64,000 nt of DNA from Centroberyx gerrardi (lineage: Eukaryota > Chordata > Actinopteri > Beryciformes > Berycidae), in contig NC_136016.1 in assembly GCF_048128805.1 (NCBI RefSeq), positions 17,630,176-17,694,175 on the forward strand. The letters run 5' to 3'. Both the position numbers and the translations under genes were made by a program. This document shows, piece by piece, positions 13,601 to 21,735 of the stretch (position 1 is its first letter; every line of letters begins with the position of its first letter). The notes beneath the pieces were generated by a model. The model had not been told where the DNA came from. It did no database searches and worked only from the letters and a program-made list of their open reading frames with translations.

Positions 13601-16600
13601 AGCCCTCACTAGGGGTCCATCAAAATCAAACCCAAGAGACTCTTAATAGCAAGGACTTAGATGAAGAAACAATGCGCCTCTTTGCCAAAACCCTGTCTTT
13701 TGAGGCAATTGTTTTGAACAAGATGGCTTTGTTAATACAAAATTCAAAGTCTGACCTGCTACAAGGTCTTGCTGAGATATGGGAAGACATCGAGAACATT
13801 AAAAGAGGTGATGAAGATTGCTTGGCTATAGTTTATGCTGATGTCTTGACCAGGAAGTTGATGTTGGAGAGTGCATTTTGGAAAGAACGGGAGAAAGCAG
13901 AGACAGAATGTGAACATTCGAATGTTGCTAAATCAAGAGAGGGCGGAGTTTCAGCTGATGCAGATATTGATGCCACAGTTATCTTAAACACCTTCATTAA
14001 AGCTGAACTAGCTTACTCTATTCAAAACCTCAAAGTTTTCTATGAGGAAAAATTCAGAATGCTCAAAAGGGAGCTGGCCGAAGCCCATAATAACCTACAA
14101 CAAAGGGAGTTGGCCTTGAAAGCAATTTTTGAAGCTTTCAAAAGGCCTGATTTGAAAAACGTAATCAAAGAAGTGAGAAATAACTTTGGTTTTAGTCAAC
14201 AGAGGTTAGCTGATATTCGTCCTCCTGAACTTGCTCCCTATATGGAGCAGATTGAAATGGAAGAGGCCAGAGACCTGGCAGAGGAAATCATAGATAGACA
14301 ATTGGCTGGAGACATGCCATCTTGCAGTGTTGACTCTATTGAGTCACTGCAAAATGCACAAGACAGCCTGGCTGCCGAGCTTCAAAGACAGGCAGCAATC
14401 CTTCATAGATATGCTCACGAGATGGAGAGTGGTGGCAACCATCCTGGAGTGGCCAACATGATCCGTTCTCTCGCAGGGCACCAAGCTACACATAATTTCA
14501 CAAGTAGCTCCCTTTGTATGCGCGAAGCTCTTATCCAGGCTCAAGTGGCTTATGTTGCCTGCAGGTTACGAGCCATGCATGAACGGGACTTGGGTCGGTG
14601 TCAACAGGCAGGTCAAAACATGGATGCTCTTGTCCAGGAGCATGCCCGCAATGTCATTGCCATCCAAGAGAAATTCAAAGCATCCTTGCAGGAGGAGCAC
14701 CTGAGCTTCACGCAAACAGTGGCCACTCTCCAGATGGAGAACCAAACACTGAAGAGTGAAATCGGAAAACGTGTGAACCAGCTCTCCCAGCAGCAGGAGC
14801 AACTTGCCCACTTGGAGGAGCAATTCCATATGGAGACTGAAGAGCTGAGGCAGAGGCACAAGCAAGAGCTAAGCCAAGCAGAGCAGGGCCGTGCCTCCAC
14901 AGAGCTGGCCCTCATGGAGACCACAGCTGACAGCCAACGAAAGCTAGAGGTTCTGCTGGTGGATATGGACACCATGGAGGAGCGGCATGAGGGCCACGTG
15001 AGGAAACTGGAGGAGCAGTTCCAGGAGAGGATCTGTGAGCTCCAGCATATCCATGAGGAGGAGATTCAGAAGTTGCATGCCCAGTATATGGATACCATTC
15101 GCTGTATCCAAGAGCACCAGCAGGGCAAGAAATACCCTGAGGTCTCCCACTCACCCCAGAGTGATGAGGCCGCAGCACCAATGGAAGAGGAGGAGCAGGG
15201 GAAGGGGGAGGAAGCACAGACCATGTCAGAGGTGGACCCCATGGTGGTTCTGAAGGACAGGATCCAGGAGCTGGAGACCCAGATGAACACCATGAGGGAC
15301 GAACTGGAGAACAAGCACCTAGAAGGAGATGTGGCCAGCCTGAGAGAGAAATACCAGAGAGACTTTGAAAGTCTTAAGGTTTTTGCTCTTTCATTTTACC
15401 TTAGTATTTTTTTTTTTTATGAATGAGTAGTAGAATAGTAAAATAGCAAAATATTTGGTTGCTTTTGTCCTTCAAACAAACAGTAGTGTTCATCATTCCA
15501 TATTAGGCCATTACTAATCTTCAAGGAGGAATTGAAATTGGAAAATGGCATAAATTGAGAAATTATTGTTCATTTAGAAACTGCATCTTGGATTATATCA
15601 ATTTGCTTGTAACCAGTAATGTGATTATAACTGTTCATAGCTTTTACTTAATGAAAAACAAAACTATCCACAGCAGTATGTCATCACTTAAGTCCTAGGT
15701 CCTAATGAGTAAAACAATAATTCTCACCTGCATGTCTCACTTTCACCACATCATTGCCTCTTCATTTAGGCATCAGTAGACTGTACTCATTTCCCACCTT
15801 CAGAAATAGACTGAACCACAGTCTGTCAGTGACGAAATGCAGCCTCTCAGGAAAATAAATTTACTGCCTTAACTCGCTCTCTTACTAACCTAGCTTGGCT
15901 TTAGTTAATAAAAAGCTTGCATGGCTTCCTGCAATGTGATTTTGCTTGAGCTTGTCAATAATGCACCATGTAGCCTAGTGAGCTGTTAACAGATATTGCA
16001 CTGAAGTCGTAGTCACAAATTAGAATATAGTTAATTGATAAGTGGAAAATTCAGGGGATTTTCATGATGACAGCATGTTAACCCTTCCGTCCCCTAGGCC
16101 ACATGTGAACGTGGCTTTGCAGCAATGGAGGAAACACACCAGAAGGTCATAGAGGACATCCAGAGGCAGCACCAGAGGGAGGTCTCTAAACTCATGGAAG
16201 AAAGAGAGAGACTGTTGGCTGAGGAAACTGCAGCCACAATTGCTGGTAAAGAAACCAACTGTATTACCAACTGTAATTGATATAATCTCTTTTAAACAAG
16301 ATTGACATAATCGTGTGTGATCTATCTTTAATCCAGCTATTGAAGCTATGAAGAATGCACACAAGGAGGAACTGGAGAAGACCCAGCGCTCCCAACTGAG
16401 TGGACTGAACTCTGACATTGATGAGCTTCGCTTACAATATGAGTATGTTTTCTGACAAGAACATAACTTTCTACACCACTAGACTGTGTTTATCTGTGTG
16501 AATGAGAAGCAGGGTAGCTTTCAGTTGCAGTAGGGCAAATGTAAAAAACATGAGCAATGGTCTTGTAGAAATGGAACATGGAATTTTCATCATTATTCAA

Positions 16601-19379
16601 GATTGTGGAGGTATGGAGTTGTGCAAACTGTGTATTTTTGGATAGTTTTGATTTTATCCATCCACCAATTCTTTCTCGACAACTGGACTCATAGCAGAAA
16701 CTAAATCTAGGTCTTCCGATCGGTGCATGAGCTTGCCCCACCCATAAGGTTGTTTGAGGTCGAGTAACTGGAGCACCCTATACTTGGAATGTTGTTAACT
16801 GGCTTTTAGGAAATGGTCACTGTGACATGAAAGGGTCCACTCTCTTCTGGGCTGGGTAAAAGCTGTAATATATTTGGTAATGTGACATGAAATGGGAATT
16901 GATATCATGTTGTATCAACTGTCCAGGGAGGAGCTGCAGTCCATCCAGAGGGAGCTGGAGGTTTTGTCAGAGCAGTATTCCCAGAAATGCCTGGAGAACG
17001 CTCACCTGGCCCAGGCGTTGGAGGCCGAGAGGCAGGCCCTCAGGCAGTGTCAAAGGGAGAACCAGGAGCTCAACGCACACAACCAGGTTAAAAACACATA
17101 CACACACACACACACACATACAAACACCTTCCTTTCTACAGACAAAAATTGACATCTTTGTGCCCCACAGGAATTAAATAACCGACTGAGTGCAGAGATC
17201 ATTCGAATGCGCTCCTGCTTCAGTGGTGAAACCGCATTGTCACCGCTTACCCAGGGCAAGGATGTCTATGAACTAGAGGTATGTACACACACACACACCC
17301 CACACACAACCCATATACATCAAGGTTTTGCTCTCTAATCTGAGCTTTTCCTCTCCATTTTTAGGTGTTGCTACGAATTAAAGAGTCGGAGATCCAATAT
17401 CTTAAACAGGAAATCCACTCTTTGAAAGATGAACTGCAGTCTGCTTTAAGGGTATGGGAAATATACATCATTCTTTCAAGCCACATTTTCAGGTTCTCTT
17501 ATCAAAATACCAAAAATTGAGTTGCCTTTTCACTGATTTCTCATCTCATCAGGATAAGAAATATGCCACAGACAAATATAAGGACATCTACACAGAGCTC
17601 AGCATTGTGAAAGCAAAGGCAGACTGCGACATCAGTAAACTGAAGGAGAAACTGCTCGTTGCCACAGAAGCACTTGGGGAGAGGACTGTAGATGGAGCCG
17701 TCACACCTGGATATGGTTAATACAAAACTATGACATTTTGATTTTCCTATTAGGAAAACACAATTTAATTTTTATAGTTTTGAAAAACTAAATACTGTTA
17801 ATATCTTGTGTCAACATGGTGATTTCATTCTGTTACTTTAAGTTATTGTCATTTTGCCCAAAAGTAATATTCCATTAATATGTTCATTTTCTATTTTTTT
17901 TTTTAGATATCATGAAATCAAAAAGTAATCCAGACTTCTTGAAAAAAGAACGATCAACGATCGCCAAGCAAACAAGAGGTTTAAGGTCAAAGGTGAGAGA
18001 CTAGTTGGACAAATTTTACCTGTTTTTCTTTCCCAAATACTGACACATTGTCTCAAATCCAAAACATATGAATGGAGTAAAATCCACACATTCTTAAGTC
18101 TACCATTGCTGTTTGTTTGCACAAAGTGAGGTGATGTGTTGAGCTTTCAGTGTGCAGACTTGACTTCATTCTTGTTAATTGTTAGTCTGGCAATGTGCTC
18201 GCCTCTATAGGCCACTTCCCAAAATCCGCAAAATATTTCGAGTTGCATCAAGGTTGTTTCTCCATGTATCTTTGTTGCTTTTTGGAAGGCTTCCAGTTTT
18301 GCTGTTTTAAAATGGGTTAGGAAGTGATTATGTAAGTTGTTTGTCTTGTAAGTTTGTCATCTGTCTTTTTTGTCCATCAGTCTGTCACTGAACAGGTCTC
18401 ATGGGATAGCTGACACTCCCATTGTGGGGTGATTCCCCCCCTGCCCCAAGATGTGCTGTAGGTATAGCATGACCCTAGAGCAAGCATGCCCTACCCCACC
18501 TCGCATGATCTCCCCTCTACCCCAACCTGCACCACCACCAAGAGTTGATTGTAGTGTCCCACACGTCCAAAAAATATCACAGTTGCGGTCATTAGCAAAT
18601 CAGGTTTGTAGACAATGCCTAAAAAATAAACTGTCCTGCGAAAGCCCACCTGGTTACATTCCTCCCTGAAAAAACTGTACACTTAAAAATCTCTGCAACA
18701 GCCAATGAAATGTATTCGCAATATACTGTAAACCTACTGGAGCAGTCAACCTTAGTTCTAGTAAGATTTAATGACATGCCACCCCTATTTCACTGCAGCC
18801 ACCACTGTTTGGGTCAGCAGTGATAGCTGGGGAATATCAGTCTTACCCAACAAGTGCGTCGATGAACTGTCTCAACATGCATGATATACAGAAATGACAG
18901 CTGTCTTTTTTTTTTTATGCGAGACATCTCAGACGCTCTAACTTTGTGATGCTCTATTGATGTGAAATAACCTTTTCTGTGAAGTGTGTTTGTCTTTGGT
19001 CAGTTTGTCAGTCTTTTGTGTCTTCAATGGTGGAAGGTATTTGTACTCCAGAAATACTGTATGCACATCATGGTTGTTTGCAGTTATCTCTGGTGTGGCA
19101 ATTTGCACGACTTTGTTCCAACAATAACACTTTTTCCTGCACATCTTAAGTTGAGACCTGCAATGAGGAAGAAAATATGTCTTCCAAAGCAATTGACAAA
19201 TTTCCTGGTTTGTTTTCTGAATGTTCTTCTCTGCCCACATGAGCCCTTATCATCAGTTAAATATCAATAACATTTCTTTTCTCTCTCTTTCTCTCTCTCT
19301 CTTCTAGAGCCTAAAAGAGGGACTAACTGTGCAGGAGCGCATGAAGCTATTTGAGGCAAAGGATTCCAGAAAGATTTGA
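1752..19379 (+). CDS. mprip: Myosin phosphatase Rho-interacting protein (partial gene, 5' end off window)
   Basis: MPRIP is a scaffold that binds F-actin, RhoA and the MYPT1 subunit of myosin phosphatase on stress fibres. Exons joined in phase: 1752-1974, 2215-2773, 4184-4325, 4511-4627, 6234-6290, 6402-6470, 6579-6668, 8083-8192, 9583-10402, 10518-10634, [11596-15378 cassette], 16098-16245, 16337-16442, 16927-17086, 17171-17278, 17365-17451, 17553-17715, 17907-17992, then either 18381-18413 or 19308-19379. Without the cassette the visible part encodes about 1077 residues; with it about 2338. Family-specific strings such as [44 protein letters not shown] and [20 protein letters not shown] match mammalian MPRIP rather than its paralogue TRIOBP. 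The first PH domain is missing because the window starts mid-gene. It is convergent with the TLR gene downstream. Confidence 0.95.
2007..2042. repeat. (CA)n microsatellite
   Basis: An uninterrupted CA repeat lies in the intron just after the donor at 1975. Length polymorphism is likely. Confidence 0.95.
2774..4183 (+). other. mprip intron
   Basis: The intron contains no exon I can support. It holds a short CA-rich stretch near 3520-3540. A good-looking acceptor near 3300-3304 is followed at once by stop codons in the frame needed, so I treat it as unused. Confidence 0.7.
5405..5500 (+). promoter_or_regulatory. Candidate internal mprip promoter with TATA box
   Basis: TATAAATAG at 5471-5479 is a near-consensus TATA box, also one base from a MEF2 site. 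About 30 bp downstream (5500-5510) would be the start site. A CAGCTG E-box lies upstream at 5405-5410. The region is followed by an in-frame ATG exon (5588-5641). This is the only strong TATA followed by a usable exon that I see inside the gene. Use in cells is inferred. Confidence 0.5.
5588..5641 (+). CDS. mprip: Candidate alternative first coding exon of a short mprip isoform
   Basis: ATG at 5588 (A at -3) opens 18 codons, [18 protein letters not shown], ending exactly at a donor, AAG|gtattg. The phase is 0, which matches exon 6234-6290, so the product would read ...[16 protein letters not shown] and begin with PH domain 2. A TATA box sits about 115 bp upstream of the ATG, leaving room for a 5' UTR of roughly 80-90 nt. 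A short upstream ORF (ATG 5512, [13 protein letters not shown], stop) lies in that UTR. The paralogue TRIOBP has a short isoform (Tara) that starts at the equivalent point, which makes the arrangement plausible. It could also be chance. Confidence 0.5.
6234..8192 (+). CDS. mprip: mprip exons 6234-6290, 6402-6470, 6579-6668, 8083-8192 (PH domain 2)
   Basis: Four exons encode a complete pleckstrin-homology domain, starting [13 protein letters not shown] and ending [14 protein letters not shown]. Typical PH features are present: [17 protein letters not shown] (strands 2-4), [31 protein letters not shown] and the invariant C-terminal helix Trp. Phases run 0/0/0/0, and the last exon ends two bases into an Arg codon completed by the A at 9583. 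PH domains bind phosphoinositides or protein partners at membranes or actin. I see no missing core residue. The 1.4-kb intron 6669-8082 holds no other exon. Confidence 0.96.
8193..9582 (+). other. mprip intron
   Basis: A 1.39-kb intron between the PH2 and linker exons. I see only unremarkable, pyrimidine-rich and AT-rich sequence and no supported exon. Confidence 0.7.
9583..10634 (+). CDS. mprip: mprip exons 9583-10402 and 10518-10634 (linker and start of coiled coil)
   Basis: Exon 9583-10402 (820 nt) continues [10 protein letters not shown] and carries conserved basic [19 protein letters not shown], a long Ser run (about 9860-9970), [11 protein letters not shown], and [19 protein letters not shown], all diagnostic for MPRIP. 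It ends in phase 0 at LLDKE. Exon 10518-10634 begins the coiled coil ([20 protein letters not shown]) and ends REGYVLQ. In the short mammalian protein the next residues are [12 protein letters not shown], which here begin at 16098. The 820-nt exon is likely phosphorylated given its Ser/Thr content (inference). Confidence 0.95.
10635..11595 (+). other. mprip intron before the cassette exon
   Basis: The 961-bp intron holds no supported exon. Its 3' end is a usable acceptor: a pyrimidine-rich run then TTTTCAAG| at 11595. A second AG at 11627 would put the exon out of phase. Confidence 0.7.
11596..15378 (+). CDS. mprip: Giant in-frame cassette exon of mprip (1261 codons, coiled coil)
   Basis: The acceptor TTTTCAAG|AGTGC at 11595/11596 gives phase 0 and opens [19 protein letters not shown]. 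The donor AAG|gttttt at 15378 also gives phase 0. The exon is 3783 nt, exactly 3n, so inclusion or skipping both keep frame. If skipped, REGYVLQ joins ATCERGF as in the short mammalian isoform. Its protein is heptad-rich: coiled coil over about residues 15-440, a Ser/Thr-rich central part with a basic [10 protein letters not shown] stretch, a helical middle ([14 protein letters not shown]), and a second coiled coil from about 960 to the end with an acidic [12 protein letters not shown] break. The donor is weak from +3 onward, consistent with regulated use. The GTG at 11629 is an internal codon and not a start. Confidence 0.85.
15379..16097 (+). other. mprip intron after the cassette exon
   Basis: AT-rich intron. 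If it were retained, translation from the cassette exon would stop at 15424-15426 after 15 more residues. I see no other exon. Confidence 0.7.
16098..17992 (+). CDS. mprip: mprip C-terminal coiled-coil exons (seven)
   Basis: Exons 16098-16245, 16337-16442, 16927-17086, 17171-17278, 17365-17451, 17553-17715 and 17907-17992 join in phase (0,1,2,0,0,0,1 to 0). They encode the highly conserved coiled coil: [94 protein letters not shown] and [15 protein letters not shown]. In mammals this part binds MYPT1 and RhoA, so it is the functional end that targets myosin phosphatase. Introns 16443-16926 and 17087-17170 hold only CA repeats and unremarkable sequence. Confidence 0.96.
17993..19307 (+). other. 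Intron/3' UTR region between mprip exon 17907-17992 and last exon B
   Basis: This stretch contains alternative last exon A (18381-18413). The remainder shows no further coding exon. It ends with a very long (T/C)n polypyrimidine tract before the acceptor TTCTAG| at 19307. Confidence 0.7.
18381..18413 (+). CDS. mprip: mprip alternative last exon A (C-terminus [10 protein letters not shown])
   Basis: After acceptor TGTCCATCAG|, ten codons [10 protein letters not shown] and TGA follow in phase 0 from exon 17907-17992. Mammalian MPRIP has an isoform ending SVIEQVSWDT, so this terminus is conserved. Sequence downstream to 19307 would be its 3' UTR or intron. I did not see a strong AATAAA directly behind it. 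Confidence 0.85.
   Translation, partial: SVTEQVSWDS
19308..19379 (+). CDS. mprip: mprip alternative last exon B (C-terminus [23 protein letters not shown])
   Basis: Acceptor TTCTAG| and phase 0 from SK of the previous exon. It codes 23 residues starting [17 protein letters not shown] and stops at TGA 19377-19379. Mammalian MPRIP has the matching isoform end ([17 protein letters not shown]...). Both alternative ends are therefore retained in this fish. Confidence 0.93.
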   Translation, partial: SLKEGLTVQERMKLFEAKDSRKI

Positions 19380-20760
19380 ATATTGGGAATCTGAAGTTTC
19401 TTTTCTCTTTGCTAGCCTTGGTTTTTGGTCAGATTGTTAAGGCCATGCCACCATCAGGCGGAGACTCTTACAGCAAATGGACAAAATCTATCAGTATCAA
19501 TTCTAAACCTGGACTGGCTGCTTCTCTGTTCGTAATGAAAAGTTGTCACTTTTTTTTTTTGTATTCTTGGAAAAAAGTCTCTTCATTTTAGTTTACATAA
19601 CTGAATCAATCCTGTGTAAGTTTTCTTTAATAACCTTAATATGGAATCTGTCCAAGGTGGATAAGTGTCAAGCTTAAGCTGTGTTACCTTTTGAGAGGGA
19701 TAAGTGACAGCATTTTATTTTTTTATTGATCCACCAAAATGCCAAAACAGACAGCAATACACGGTATGAATAATATATATTTCCCAGTATGAATTAATTA
19801 AATATCTGCTGTATTTTATTGTTTTGGTTACAATTTCTATATCTAATAATTTTGTTTATGTGTTTTATGTTGCACCAGTTGTGTTGTACATAACTACTGG
19901 ATATGTGGAAGAGTATGGTTTGCCATTGATTGTTGGGGCATCTGCTGTACTATACCTATGGTTTGATTGATAGTGGAAAAAAATGTGATGCTTATATTGC
20001 TGATTGATGTATGAGAGATTTATAAAATTATGAGTGTCTGTGTGTGAAGGGGTACAGAGGGGGGGGGGGGTTGCACTTATCACTTGACTACTTGAGGAAG
20101 CTGTTTCTTTTATTTGTCTCAAATTGGTGTAGTGACTTCAAGTCTATTATTGCAGTGCAACCAAACATCATGACTTCTGTCAAATATGGTAAACAACCGT
20201 GACTTGTTAGTGATACTGAGGTTTTTTTTATTTTTAATCTCTTACAACATGAATTTGAGTTTGCTCAGTTTTGAGTTTGGTGTGAGAATTTCATCTCAAA
20301 AAAATTGACACTATTTAGGACTTTGCATGACTGTATGGTAATTTGAATTGCAGAATGATCACTTTGCCTCATTTTCCTACTTTATGCTTTTGTGGAACTC
20401 TTAACATTAATAAGCTTTGCTTTGCAAGTCCTACTGTTTAGGTGTTGAGATTGAAATGTTTTACTGTAAGCGGCGGTCTTGAAGCACTTGGCCCAATCCC
20501 TGACCTCTCACTGAAATCTGTCTTTGAAATAGTCTTTGTGCCTCAACTGAGTGAAGAATATACACATCCATGAAACCTGTGCAGCTATGGATACACACTG
20601 TATAGTATTCAGATCACGCCTTGTATATATATGCCACACGGAAAACTTCTGTGTTTTGTTTTAAACTTGTACCTTGCTTACTAGCTCTATATTAAATATA
20701 TATATGAATATTTTTTATTTTCATTTGAATGTATAATGTCAAATAAATGAAGTGTTTCTG
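19380..20760 (+). other. mprip 3' untranslated region
   Basis: AT-rich sequence after the TGA of last exon B, with a run of G at about 20061-20070. It runs to an AATAAA signal at 20742-20747, about 1.36 kb from the stop. The exact cleavage site is not visible from sequence alone. Confidence 0.65.
20742..20747 (+). promoter_or_regulatory. Likely mprip polyadenylation signal
   Basis: AATAAA is followed within 30 bp by a GT/T-rich stretch. It is the best signal downstream of last exon B. Confidence 0.6.
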
Positions 20761-20962
20761 AATCTTCTGAACCTGTTTCCTAATCTCAAACTCTGGTGTC
20801 CTGAAATTATGGAAATCCCTGATACATTGCAGTAGACATCTGTGATGAGAAATGACACAATTTAATACCATGAAGGAGTTTAATGATGTTTATGCTGCAT
20901 TAGAAAGTAGTTAATCGTGGTAGTTGTTTTTGCCACAGTGCACTGTAGAGGAACACTGCTCC

Positions 20963-20968
20963 TTTATT
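20963..20968 (-). promoter_or_regulatory. Candidate polyadenylation signal of the TLR gene
   Basis: TTTATT on the + strand reads AATAAA on the - strand, about 770 bp beyond the TLR stop. It would place the convergent TLR and mprip 3' ends roughly 200 bp apart. Confidence 0.4.
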
Positions 20969-21735
20969 TCAACTCAGTGGAACAGCAACCATCCTTCCTT
21001 GCTTTACTAACAACTAATGAAAGTAACAAAACTTATTATTGTCTCAAAACAAATTGACTATAAAATAAGTAATAACAATAATCACTATGATCACTATTCA
21101 GTGACAATCAACATGGTATTGGAGTGAGTTGGCAGTAACAGACTTGAGCAGCAGATGGAGACATAAAACTTTGTCCCCAGTTAATGATAATGATAGTTCT
21201 ATATTTAAAAAAAAAAAACTTATCTTAAAGAACTTTTCTTAACAGAGTTAAGATATTGCTAAGTCTATTTTAGGCAAGTTGGGACCTATAGGTTTAGTGG
21301 CCCAGATTGCAAATGTAAAATCACCTTTTGTCTTCAATCTAGAACAGGAAGAGTGAAGAGTTTTGTCTAAAGGTCGAAGACTACAGATTGCTCTAGACAG
21401 GGAGTTGAAAGCTCTGTAATACATGCTGGGGCCAAGTGACATCTTCTATGGGACGAAATGGGACGCAATTGCTTGAAACTGAATGGTATTGAATTTAACT
21501 TAATTTTCAAATTCAGTTTTCCCTATTGAAATTCAGTTTTCTTGATTAAGATCTCTGACACACAGCTTAATATTAATTTCTGTTTTTCCATATTTGCAAA
21601 GAATATTAAAATTTCGTTTTGTCCATAGACAGCTCCTAAACTAAAGCTCTATCCTAACTGGCTGCCTCACTTAAAAAAGCCAAGGCATATTTAATCTCTC
21701 ATGTCAAACTTCTTCATATTGAAATAGCTTTAAGT
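20969..21735 (-). other. Likely 3' UTR of the TLR gene
   Basis: No coding sequence is supported. It is AT-rich, with an A run near 21210-21220. Assigned as UTR only because it lies between the TLR stop and the candidate poly(A) signal. Confidence 0.45.
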
